Assembly (NCBI GenBank): GCA_958295815.1
Contig: OY282374.1
Span: forward strand, 3,996,682 to 4,060,681
Direction: 5' to 3'
DNA: 64,000 bases
Source of the DNA: Candidatus Poribacteria bacterium
Lineage (GTDB): Bacteria > Poribacteria > WGA-4E > WGA-3G
Shown here one piece after another: positions 35,543-43,604 of this stretch. Numbering within the stretch: the first letter of the stretch is position 1; each line of letters opens with the position of its first letter. Below the pieces are notes generated by a model. That model was given only the letters and a program-made list of their open reading frames with translations. It was not told where the DNA came from and did not search any database. Both the position numbers and the translations under genes were made by a program.

Positions 35543-35571
35543 TTGACATATTAGCAAAAAACGTTTAAACT
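35543..35571 (+). promoter_or_regulatory. Sigma-70-type promoter of the PhyH gene
   Basis: TTGACA (35543-35548), a 17-bp spacer, then TAAACT (35566-35571). The start point would be about 35578, some 27 nt ahead of the ATG at 35605. Confidence 0.65.
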
Positions 35572-35604
35572 GTCAAGAAAAAATAGCAATTGAGGACAAA
35601 TCCC

Positions 35605-36345
35605 ATGCTGACCGAATCTGAAAAAGACCGACTTGATAAGGACGGTTTTCTGCTTTTGGAAAGCCTCATACCTCCTAATACGACTGCCCAACTCCGAGAG
35701 TGTTCTTTATCACTAGCGACATCGGAGCAGAAAGCCGGTAAAAGCCATACATATCTTGCTAACCACTGCGCACAGCGCGTCTGGAACCTCGTTGACAAAG
35801 GCGAGATCTTCGAAGAAGCCATTCAGCAACCAAAAATGCTCGCCGCAATGGAGTATCTACTCGGTACCGATTGCACTCTGAGTTCCTTCACAGTAAATGT
35901 GCTTTATCCGGGTGCTCCTGACGCTGGACTCCATATTGATTATCCCTTATCCGCACTGCCAACACCGCGCCCCAACTTTCCTATGGTCGCCAACAGCGTA
36001 TGGTTTTTAGATGACTTTACGCTCGAAAATGGGGCAACCAGTTGTGTACCGGGGAGCCATCGACGGCTTGAAGCACTCCCTGAACCGGGCATGGAATACG
36101 CCGATGAGAAGCAAATTTGTGGACCGCGAGGTTCTGTCTTGATCGTCAATGGCGCAATTTGGCACGGTTCCTCAGAAAATAAAACGAATATCCCGCGTGT
36201 TGGGTTACTGGGTTTCTTCTGTCGCTCCATTTTGAAACCCCAACAAGCACATTCAAACTTGGTATCAGACTCCGTTATTTCACGCGCAACCCCAACATTA
36301 AAGCGATTACTCGGTTTCGACTCCTTACCGAATATGAACACTTAG
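35605..36345 (+). CDS. Phytanoyl-CoA dioxygenase (PhyH) family protein
   Basis: 246 residues from the ATG at 35605; an earlier TTG at 35590 would translate the ribosome site. His110 and Asp112 in GLHIDYPLSA and a distal His in NGAIWHGSSEN form the 2-His-1-carboxylate iron site. WFLDDFTLENGATSCVPGSHR is the usual central PhyH segment. It should be a 2-oxoglutarate/Fe(II) oxygenase acting on an unknown small molecule. It is monocistronic, with its own promoter, and converges with the cytochrome gene, whose stop is only 16 bp away across a short palindrome (TGCAATC-T-GATTGCA, 36346-36360). Confidence 0.86.
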   Translation: MLTESEKDRLDKDGFLLLESLIPPNTTAQLRECSLSLATSEQKAGKSHTYLANHCAQRVWNLVDKGEIFEEAIQQPKMLAAMEYLLGTDCTLSSFTVNVLYPGAPDAGLHIDYPLSALPTPRPNFPMVANSVWFLDDFTLENGATSCVPGSHRRLEALPEPGMEYADEKQICGPRGSVLIVNGAIWHGSSENKTNIPRVGLLGFFCRSILKPQQAHSNLVSDSVISRATPTLKRLLGFDSLPNMNT

Positions 36346-36360
36346 TGCAATCTGATTGCA

Positions 36361-37380
36361 TCAAGGCACAATATGGATCGCTTCTGCCATCAGGATCCAA
36401 GCGGACTCTGGTGTTTCCGGTGTCAATTGATACATTAATCGCGCTTTGACTGTGTCGCCGGTCGCGCCAGATACAATGTCAAAAACGTAAGTTCTGTTTT
36501 CGTTTGGAAGAAGACGATTCTCGTTTCCAGCAGAAATTGAGACTTGTTGTTTCTGATGTTGAGTACCATCGGATGTCAGAAGGACAACTTCAAGTATGAT
36601 GGTGCGTAAAGTTCCACCCGGTAAAACGTGCCCGGTTTTACTTTCAAGCTTCACACTCACCTTTCCTGTTGCGTATTCAAGTTTGAGGTTGGCGGCGCGT
36701 TTGAGTTGTGCGACACTCCGACTGCCGCGCCATGTGTGCTTTCTGCCCTTGATACTTTCATAACTCGCTGTGCTTTGCAATCGGTTCACAATCGGCATGT
36801 GGCAGGATGCGCAACTTCGGTCTTCTTCAGCAAACTTGCTATCGAGAAAACTGGAAACCTGATCGTGTTCTGGGACGCTCGGTTGACCGTGACAAGTGCT
36901 ACAGAGTGCCGTTGCGTCCCTGTAGACGGGATTGGTTACGTTGGCGTGAAAATAAGTTTCAGCACTTGCTGGAGGACCGTGCATCGCACCTTGGGCATCG
37001 AGATGACAAACGAGACATGAAACCCCCGCTTCCCGCTGTCTGTTTCTCAACCTTGGCATCTTGCCAACACCCGTGATGAGAATCGGTTGCGGTGCATGGC
37101 ATTGATCGCATTTCGTCTCTCTGTCCGGGACTTGTTCCGCTGCCGCCTGATAGATTTCATCAACCCATGCCTTTGCGTGCATCGAATTTTCCCATTCTCT
37201 CCAGATCGCGGGATGGCAACTTTTACATTTTCCATCCTGAAACCCCTGATATGCTTCTGCCACTCGATCTGCATGGTCTTCAGCACGGAGAGCAAGGCTA
37301 CCAATTAATGTGACGAGTACACAGCCGAGCAACCCAAAACCAACACCAAATACAACCCGACGCGTTTTTGCGAAGTCCAT
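36361..37380 (-). CDS. Pentaheme c-type cytochrome, membrane-anchored
   Basis: 339 residues from the ATG at 37380 after GAGGG; a GTG at 37392 that overlaps the hemY stop is the alternative. One hydrophobic helix at residues 9-32 is an uncleaved signal or anchor. Five CxxCH heme sites follow: CKSCH (52-56), CDQCH, CLVCH, CSTCH and CASCH, all before residue 190. The C-terminal 140 residues are beta-rich without heme sites. This resembles the cytochrome c554/multiheme family of periplasmic electron carriers. It is the last gene of the hem operon, so heme supply and this cytochrome are co-expressed. Confidence 0.88.
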   Translation of the reverse strand: MDFAKTRRVVFGVGFGLLGCVLVTLIGSLALRAEDHADRVAEAYQGFQDGKCKSCHPAIWREWENSMHAKAWVDEIYQAAAEQVPDRETKCDQCHAPQPILITGVGKMPRLRNRQREAGVSCLVCHLDAQGAMHGPPASAETYFHANVTNPVYRDATALCSTCHGQPSVPEHDQVSSFLDSKFAEEDRSCASCHMPIVNRLQSTASYESIKGRKHTWRGSRSVAQLKRAANLKLEYATGKVSVKLESKTGHVLPGGTLRTIILEVVLLTSDGTQHQKQQVSISAGNENRLLPNENRTYVFDIVSGATGDTVKARLMYQLTPETPESAWILMAEAIHIVP

Positions 37381-37388
37381 TGTGTCCC

Positions 37389-38804
37389 TCACAGCGTGTC
37401 CAAGAGCGAAATCGCTGCCGCTTCTCCACTGCGGATACAGTCTGGGATGCCTACACCATGATAACCATTTCCTGCAACGGCGAATCCGGGCAATTCGCCT
37501 GCAAGTCGTTCCACACTGCTAACAACCTCTTGGTGTCCTACCTGATACTGCGCCATTGCCTGTGGATGTTTGCTAACAACGGCAAACTGTGGATCACTTT
37601 TGATTCCGAGAAGTGGCGTTAGATCCGTTTGACACAATTCAATAAGTTCGCTTTCAGATCGTTTAGACTTGGGTTCACCAATAAAGGCACGTAACAGGAC
37701 ATGTTCGTCTGGCGCGCGACTTTCAAATTTAACACTACTAAACGAACAACCAATGAGAGATAGATTTTCGGTGGCGGGAACGACAAATCCCATACCGTCC
37801 AATGGATGTGTAACATCAGCACGGCGAAACGCTAAATTAACAGTAGCAGAAGAGGCATAGGGGATCGCGTTAACGTTAGTGGCGAGTGGCGTGGACAGGT
37901 TTTGTACAAGCGCACCTGCCTGTAGTGCGGGTAAGGCAATGCAGAGGAGTTCTGCATTGAGCATTTCTCCGTTAGCCAATGAAACGTGCCACCCAGTATC
38001 GTGGGTATGCTGAATACATTCTACCTTTGCTCCTAACTTAATACAACTGGATACGGCTTCAGTGAGCGTGTCAACAAGCGTTTGCATTCCTGATTTGAAT
38101 GAGAGAAAAAGGCTATAGCGGGGTCCACTTGTGTCCTGACTGGTTTGGGTTGCCTGTCTCTTTTGTGCGCGGAGTGCCTTAATAATGCTCCCATGTGCGT
38201 TTTCCATCTCCAAGAATCTCGGAAAGGTCGCCTTCAGGCTGAGATTTTCGGCATCAGAGGTATAGATGCCTCCTATCATAGGCTGTGCTATCCGTGTGAA
38301 GGCTTCGGTACCGAGACGCCGTCTGACGAAGTGCGCTACGGCTTCATCTGTATCTCTTCCGCGGCGCGGAATAAAGAGTTCCATTGCCATCCGCAGCTTG
38401 CCTCGCCAACTGAAGAGTGGGCTTTTTAAAAATGGCTTGAAGGAGCCGGGTGCCATCATGTAAAAGCCTTCAGGGACAGGGTGCAATTCTTCGTTTCGGA
38501 CGACAAAACTCCGGCGGACTTTTGGGTTAGTTCCGATGAATTGATCTGCAATACCGAGTTCTTCGCAGAGTGCTTTCGCCGCCGGTTTTGTAGAGAGAAA
38601 AGCATCAGGACCGTGCTCAAGGAGAAACCCATCTCGGTGCTCAGTACGGATAACACCACCAACGCGATCAGTCGCCTCAAGGAGTGTAACATTCAGTGGA
38701 ACACCGCGCTGTGCTGCCTCGCGTTGCAAGCGGTAGCACGCCGCTAACCCTGTGATGCCCCCTCCAACGACAATAGCACGTTTTTTATCCGAATTTTCCG
38801 ACAT
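37389..38804 (-). CDS. hemY: Protoporphyrinogen/coproporphyrinogen oxidase (HemY/HemG type, FAD)
   Basis: 471 residues from the ATG at 38804 after GAGGA. AIVVGGGITGLAACYRL (residues 10-26) is the FAD Rossmann motif, followed by VTLLEATDRVGGVIRTE and LEHGPDAFLSTKP, which are specific to the HemY family. The C-terminus FAVAGNGYHGVGIPDCIRSG closes the FAD site. The O2-dependent enzyme oxidises protoporphyrinogen IX or coproporphyrinogen III. The gene follows hemH and overlaps the leader of the cytochrome gene. Which substrate is used cannot be decided here, although protoporphyrin-type is expected with a conventional HemH. Confidence 0.93.
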   Translation of the reverse strand: MSENSDKKRAIVVGGGITGLAACYRLQREAAQRGVPLNVTLLEATDRVGGVIRTEHRDGFLLEHGPDAFLSTKPAAKALCEELGIADQFIGTNPKVRRSFVVRNEELHPVPEGFYMMAPGSFKPFLKSPLFSWRGKLRMAMELFIPRRGRDTDEAVAHFVRRRLGTEAFTRIAQPMIGGIYTSDAENLSLKATFPRFLEMENAHGSIIKALRAQKRQATQTSQDTSGPRYSLFLSFKSGMQTLVDTLTEAVSSCIKLGAKVECIQHTHDTGWHVSLANGEMLNAELLCIALPALQAGALVQNLSTPLATNVNAIPYASSATVNLAFRRADVTHPLDGMGFVVPATENLSLIGCSFSSVKFESRAPDEHVLLRAFIGEPKSKRSESELIELCQTDLTPLLGIKSDPQFAVVSKHPQAMAQYQVGHQEVVSSVERLAGELPGFAVAGNGYHGVGIPDCIRSGEAAAISLLDTL

Positions 38805-38874
38805 AAGAATCCTCAATTCAGAACTATTTGCCTACAGGTTCCTGTCGCCATATCCGGCAAACGAAAGCCTGATC

Positions 38875-39822
38875 CTACCCACTCATAGATTTGTCATATA
38901 CGAAGTCTGCCAGCATGTTGATAAACTTAGGGTGAACACCGACAGTTCCTGCCCGAATAAAATCAACACCGCATGCCGCTGCAGTTTCTTTTGCCTCTAT
39001 GTCCAGATCATAGAGAACTTCGACGTGGTCACAGAGGAAACCGATCGGGGAGGCGACAACGGTATCAATACCTTCCTCTTTTCGTGCTTTAATCCAATCG
39101 TTAATATCCGGCTCTGTCCACGGTATTGGACTGTTTTCTACAGCACTCTGATATGCCAAACCGAACCGGGTTTTCCCAATCTCTTGGGCAACTGCTTCGC
39201 CGGTTTTTCCAAATTGCTGCGTATAAGGTGAGGTATTCGCCGCGGATTGCGGAATTGCGTGTGCTGTGAAAACGAGTTCGGCACGTTCTAACTTTGTACC
39301 GCATGCAGTTCTGATAATTTCAGCAATAGCACCGACATAACCTTTGTGTGTATACCATGGATCGAGATAATCAATGGTCGGTTTTTCCCCATCAATTGCG
39401 TCAATTCCTTTTTTCACTGCCAGTTGATACCATTCCCAACTGACTTTGGACTGATGGGGTGCCATGATGATGCCGAGTATTTTACGGTGTCCTTTTTGTG
39501 CCATCTCCGCGATGACTTCCTTTAAATACGGTGTCCAGTGTCTGAATCCGGCATAAACAGGGAGAGACAAGTCCCGTCTTTGCAATGCATTCTCTAATGC
39601 TGCAGCTTGCTCAAAAGTCAATTTGTTGAATGGCGAAAATCCACCCAATTTTATGTAATGGGCTGAGATGTCTTTTACACGTTCTCTTTGAGATTCAGCT
39701 GTCCCAGCAATCCCTTCAACAAAGCAGTAGGCTTCGCCAGGACAGGCATCGGTGTTGTATTTTTGACAGCATCCGGGGGTTGGTCCCCCAAATGCAACTA
39801 ACAAGACGCTATCATATTTCAT
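38875..39822 (-). CDS. hemH: Ferrochelatase, with an unusual N-terminal cysteine cluster
   Basis: 315 residues. SVLLVAFGGPTPG starts the fold. The catalytic His is His188 in LVFTAHAIPQSA, and GFLCDHVEVLYDLDIEA carries the conserved Glu. The enzyme inserts Fe2+ into porphyrin, the last step of heme synthesis. Four cysteines (18, 19, 27, 33) lie in the loop after AFGGP, where usual ferrochelatases have none. These could ligate metal or an Fe-S cluster, an idea that is inference. GAAGG precedes the ATG. It lies between the MBL-TPR gene and hemY. Confidence 0.93.
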   Translation of the reverse strand: MKYDSVLLVAFGGPTPGCCQKYNTDACPGEAYCFVEGIAGTAESQRERVKDISAHYIKLGGFSPFNKLTFEQAAALENALQRRDLSLPVYAGFRHWTPYLKEVIAEMAQKGHRKILGIIMAPHQSKVSWEWYQLAVKKGIDAIDGEKPTIDYLDPWYTHKGYVGAIAEIIRTACGTKLERAELVFTAHAIPQSAANTSPYTQQFGKTGEAVAQEIGKTRFGLAYQSAVENSPIPWTEPDINDWIKARKEEGIDTVVASPIGFLCDHVEVLYDLDIEAKETAAACGVDFIRAGTVGVHPKFINMLADFVYDKSMSG

Positions 39823-39835
39823 TTTAATCTACCTT

Positions 39836-41293
39836 CTACACCATATTGGCGAGTTGCGCGGGCATAAACCTTGCGTCAGCAGCAATTGCATTGGCAAAAG
39901 CTTCACGTGCGAGTGTTTCGTCTCCACTTGCGCGATGTGCGAGTCCGATGGAAAAATAAGCTTGTGCGAGTTGTGTACCCTGGATTCCGGTGACCAAGGC
40001 TTTGTAAATTGATTCGAGTCCTGCTTTTACTTCATCGCCGTTGCGGTAAGCAGAAAGAATATGATTGTACCCGCGCAGGAGATGCGCTGGTGCATGATCT
40101 GGGTCTATCTCGAGTGCAATATCCAAAGCTTTTTTTACCTCAACAAAGAAATCTCCCTTTTCAAGCACGCTTGGCACCGTTCGGGACGCTTGTGTGAGCA
40201 TATTCGCGTACGCTGTCCATGTGTCAGGCAAATTGGGATATTTTTCGGTCGCGGTTTTCAGAATAGCGATAGCCAAGCCCAAGTCGTTGCCTTCCGCCAC
40301 CTCTTCAGCAGTTTCCCGATAGGCTTCAAAGTCTTCAAGTTCCCGTGTCCGTTGATCCAGCTTTTCCGGGTCTGCAGCTGGAATAGCCGAGGGTTTGAGA
40401 TGCTGCCAACCCGGCTCTGGGTCGTCGATTAACCCGCGGTATACTCTTAAAATAGCATAACGAGGGGTTCCCCACACCTCAGCGATATTCCGAATCCAAT
40501 CAGGTAAACTGGCTTCCATATCAGCTAACAGTGTTGACAAAGACATGCCCTGCTCAAAGCGTTTTCGGACTTCTGTCAGGAAATAGGTTTCAATCTGGAG
40601 TAACAGATCAATTTCTGCGTCGCGTGCTAAGGGTCCGTGCCCGGGTAGTACCTGTTCCGGCGCGTATGCGCGAAGTTCCCGAATTGTGTTAACCCAATCG
40701 TGGTTTGCCATGAGTCCTTCATTCATGACAGGCTGCCCAAAGATAGGAAAACTCCCTGTCATGACGGTATCGCCAGAGACGATGGACCCTTCTGCTGGGA
40801 TCCTAATAGCGGTCGCGTCGTCTGTTTCTGCCTTCCCTAAATGGATGAGGTGGAGGGGTTGATTGCCCAAATCGAGTTCGATCTCGTGTGCGAATGTCTC
40901 CTGTGGGAGAAAAGGGGCATCCCCCAAGGTAAAACCGCGAGAGCGGAGGAAAGCCTCCTGCCGTGGTGACCTATTTACCATGAAGTCTTTCGTCATGTCA
41001 CGTGCGACAACGGTTGCGCCCGCCCCATGAAAGATAGTGTTTCCATTTGTATGGTCCCAATGATAGTGGGTGTTAATTGCGTACAGAATAGGTTTATCTG
41101 TGATGGTACGGATTGCATTGAGGAGCCGCCGTGCCATCATCTGGTTTACCTGTGTATCAATTACCGCAACCCCTTGATCCCCGATAATTATAGAGGAATT
41201 AACGATATTACGAAATAGATACACTCGATCTGTTACTTTAACGAGTTGTCCGTACTGTCGTGGGGCAAACGGGTTATCCGAAATGTTTCTCAT
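39836..41293 (-). CDS. Metallo-beta-lactamase fold hydrolase with C-terminal TPR region
   Basis: 485 residues from the ATG at 41293, which follows AGGA; an in-frame TTG directly before it is rejected. NTHYHWDHTNG (75-85) is the HxHxDH zinc motif of the MBL fold, with later ligands in SGDTVMTGSFPIFG and VLPGHGPLARD. From about residue 310 the protein is helical with TPR-like units (AHLLRGYNHILSAYRNG, YFSIGLAHRASGD). The SoxH/quinoprotein-relay-like MBL family is the nearest resemblance by eye. It sits between hemE (8 bp) and hemH (13 bp), so a role tied to heme or porphyrin handling is possible but unproven. Confidence 0.82.
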   Translation of the reverse strand: MRNISDNPFAPRQYGQLVKVTDRVYLFRNIVNSSIIIGDQGVAVIDTQVNQMMARRLLNAIRTITDKPILYAINTHYHWDHTNGNTIFHGAGATVVARDMTKDFMVNRSPRQEAFLRSRGFTLGDAPFLPQETFAHEIELDLGNQPLHLIHLGKAETDDATAIRIPAEGSIVSGDTVMTGSFPIFGQPVMNEGLMANHDWVNTIRELRAYAPEQVLPGHGPLARDAEIDLLLQIETYFLTEVRKRFEQGMSLSTLLADMEASLPDWIRNIAEVWGTPRYAILRVYRGLIDDPEPGWQHLKPSAIPAADPEKLDQRTRELEDFEAYRETAEEVAEGNDLGLAIAILKTATEKYPNLPDTWTAYANMLTQASRTVPSVLEKGDFFVEVKKALDIALEIDPDHAPAHLLRGYNHILSAYRNGDEVKAGLESIYKALVTGIQGTQLAQAYFSIGLAHRASGDETLAREAFANAIAADARFMPAQLANMV

Positions 41294-41301
41294 CAAATTT
41301 C

Positions 41302-42381
41302 CTACAGTGTCTTTGCGATATTTATAAAATGTTTAACATTTTCAAAGGGCGTATCTCTGTGAAGCCCATGACTTAGATTCAAAATATGCCCGGTTCTTCC
41401 GCCCTGTTTTAAACAAGCCTTAACAGCTTCTGTGATGTCAGCGCAGCTCCCGTCTCGGAGAATATCATTGTCAACGTTTCCTTGAAAGGCAACTGTGCCA
41501 TTGGTCAAGGTTTTGGCTTCGCCGAGATCAACGCATTTTCCGACACTCAGGACATCTGCTCCACTTCGGTGCATTAAATCGAGATACTCACACTCTTTTG
41601 CGAAGAGTATTCGTGGTACTTGTGAGTCCACTTCAACAAAAATTCGTTGGTGATAAGGGAATGCGAAGTCTTCGTACATCTGGAGCGGTAAGACATCTGC
41701 GATCGACTCGAAGAGTTGTACCACTTGAACACCCTCGCCAATCTGGTAGTTCAAATAGTTAACTGTCATATCTGTTAACTTGTCCAAGAGGCAATGCAAG
41801 AGTTCAGGAGCCTCATCCATCATTTGGAAAACCGGGGTCGCTTTTTCGGATATCCCAGCACCACGTTTGATGGGGCTTTCGCCTGCGATAAGAAAAAATG
41901 CGAGCGTCAAAGGTGCACCAGCAAAACCGATGAGTGGTAGTTCTCCATCCAAGGTTTGGCGTAGTCTGCGAATGACCTGTCCAGTAAATGCTAATTGTGT
42001 CGATGGTTGATGGAGTGGCTGAAGCGCATCCACCTGTGCCTGCGTCCGAATGGGCGGGTTTAAGATGGGTCCGGGATCAAATCGGAAATGCGCGCCCATC
42101 GGCGCGAGCGGTGTGAGAATGTCTTTGTAGACAATGATGGCATCAACACCAATGCGTTTAGGCAGAAGCGAGATTTTAACTGCCCATTCAACATCGGTTT
42201 CCGATACCGGTGTCGGACAGGTTCGGAAAAGTCGTTCTAAAGGGAGGTTAAGCTCCTGCCGAATTTGCCGATAAAGGGGATCTGACCTCCCAGCCTGCCG
42301 CATCATCCACACAGGAACGCGCTCCACCGGTAAGCGTTTTGATGCGCGCAAAAGTAAGTCGTTCTTTAATTGTTGTTCCAT
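41302..42381 (-). CDS. hemE: Uroporphyrinogen decarboxylase
   Basis: 359 residues. PVWMMRQAGRSDPLYR (23-38) is the active-site signature with the substrate-binding arginines. GFAGAPLTLAFFLIAGE and VQLFESIADVLPLQMYEDFAFPY are the other conserved blocks, and the C-terminal ILNLSHGLHRDTPFENV holds the active-site His. It decarboxylates uroporphyrinogen III to coproporphyrinogen III in the cytosol. GAGG lies just upstream of the ATG, 19 bp after the LamG gene's stop, so it is read through from the dehydrogenase-LamG genes. Confidence 0.95.
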   Translation of the reverse strand: MEQQLKNDLLLRASKRLPVERVPVWMMRQAGRSDPLYRQIRQELNLPLERLFRTCPTPVSETDVEWAVKISLLPKRIGVDAIIVYKDILTPLAPMGAHFRFDPGPILNPPIRTQAQVDALQPLHQPSTQLAFTGQVIRRLRQTLDGELPLIGFAGAPLTLAFFLIAGESPIKRGAGISEKATPVFQMMDEAPELLHCLLDKLTDMTVNYLNYQIGEGVQVVQLFESIADVLPLQMYEDFAFPYHQRIFVEVDSQVPRILFAKECEYLDLMHRSGADVLSVGKCVDLGEAKTLTNGTVAFQGNVDNDILRDGSCADITEAVKACLKQGGRTGHILNLSHGLHRDTPFENVKHFINIAKTL

Positions 42382-42400
42382 GTCAACAGGATTTACCTCT

Positions 42401-43249
42401 TCAACGCGCTTTTAAATTGCCCCATGTCGTTGCTAATTTATCTGTAGGTTCTACTGGAGCAACGCCAAGAACTTTGCCAACACCATCTTCCATGAGTGTT
42501 TTCAGGTCCGCCTCGCTTAAGGCATCACTAAACATGGCTACGTCGTCAATGATACCTTTGAAATAACCACCATCACATCCGTGACCCGCTGGACAGAGTC
42601 CACTCCCAATGAGTAAACCCTTTTCAGGTGCCCCGACTTTATTCGGTCCTTTTGCCTTAAACGTGGCATCAATGTAGAGTTCATACTCGGTGCCGTTGTA
42701 GATACCGGCAACAAAATACCATTCATCGGGTTTATTTACCGGTGTGGTCGCTGCAGCACAACCGGCTTGACAACTTTTGAACTCGAAGTTACCAGCATTC
42801 CAGAATTCAAACCACCAATTCGCGCCGCCACCGTCCCCGGGATTACCGTTCGCGATAATGAGCGTGGCTGAACCTTTACCCGCCGGGTTGTTGCCTCCAA
42901 CGGCTGTCGGATACATCCAGAAAGTGACTGTGAACACCTCCGGGTTAAAATCGAGTGAAGGTGCGATTTCGACGTAGTCATCTTTTCCGTCAAATATAAC
43001 GGCTTTCCCGAATTGTCCGTCTTCCCATTTCGTACCTTCTTTGAGTTCACCATCATAGCCATTCCCGGATAAATCCTGGGCAATCTTTCCATTACCTTCA
43101 TCAAAAAGCCAAATCCCAACAACTGTCTTCGGGTCAATTTTGGCATCACTCGGCATAACATAACATACTGTGAAGAGTACAATCGCTAAACCTATTAGCG
43201 TCTGACCCTGCTTCGGCTTGTTAGCAAGGAATCTTATGAAAGTATTCAT
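42401..43249 (-). CDS. Secreted LamG/concanavalin-like domain protein (second copy)
   Basis: 282 residues. A signal peptide covers about 1-36 (hydrophobic 17-31, cleavage near SDA/K). A LamG-type beta-sandwich fills 37-255: VGIWLFDEGNGKIAQDLSGN, KDDYVEIAPSLDF, FTVTFWMYPT, YFVAGIYNGTEYELYID and FKGIIDDVAMFSDALSE. The cysteine pairs CQAGC and CPAGHGC could form disulfides, consistent with export. The C-terminal PVEPTDKLATTWGNLK matches the tail of the LamG protein at 677-1465. Its start codon overlaps the stop of the upstream small membrane protein (TAATG), which couples the two. Confidence 0.88.
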   Translation of the reverse strand: MNTFIRFLANKPKQGQTLIGLAIVLFTVCYVMPSDAKIDPKTVVGIWLFDEGNGKIAQDLSGNGYDGELKEGTKWEDGQFGKAVIFDGKDDYVEIAPSLDFNPEVFTVTFWMYPTAVGGNNPAGKGSATLIIANGNPGDGGGANWWFEFWNAGNFEFKSCQAGCAAATTPVNKPDEWYFVAGIYNGTEYELYIDATFKAKGPNKVGAPEKGLLIGSGLCPAGHGCDGGYFKGIIDDVAMFSDALSEADLKTLMEDGVGKVLGVAPVEPTDKLATTWGNLKAR

Positions 43250-43590
43250 TATGAAAGGTCCCCCTTCTGACGTCGTTCAAGAAACTGTCGCAGTTTGGTG
43301 AAACTTTTAACGTTTTTCATAATTCTGCCGCTTTCTCGTTCTTCAAGATAAAGGAAAAAACCCATAAAATAAAGGCTTACCAAAAATAGCAGAAATCCTG
43401 TGAAGCACCGTGCAATTGCCCAGTAATTGGGTTGAAAACTCAGGTAAGGGGTGACAGACCCAGCGTCGCTGGCTGCGTTGGATGCATCTTGTTGATGCCA
43501 TTGCACCGAAACGAAGTCACCCCATCCAGTTATTCCAAGGGATAAAAAAGCGATTGAAAGGACAAAAACGATGAAAAATGGGATGCCCAT
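43249..43590 (-). CDS. Small membrane protein upstream of a LamG protein
   Basis: 113 residues with two likely transmembrane helices (about 4-22 and 59-82) and a polar loop of about 35 residues between them. The C-terminal 30 residues are basic (KNVKSFTKLRQFLERRQKG) and should be cytoplasmic. The gene is 14 bp after the dehydrogenase stop and shares one base with the LamG start (TAATG), so it is embedded in the operon. I recognise no family. The loop contains a WHQQD segment but no known motif. Confidence 0.6.
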   Translation of the reverse strand: MGIPFFIVFVLSIAFLSLGITGWGDFVSVQWHQQDASNAASDAGSVTPYLSFQPNYWAIARCFTGFLLFLVSLYFMGFFLYLEERESGRIMKNVKSFTKLRQFLERRQKGDLS

Positions 43591-43604
43591 GTCTACATAT
43601 CAAC

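Noticed and set aside
35310..35546. 78-codon plus-strand frame in the gap before the PhyH gene
   Set aside because: No ribosome site, overlaps the PhyH promoter -35 box and shows no recognisable domain; taken as chance.
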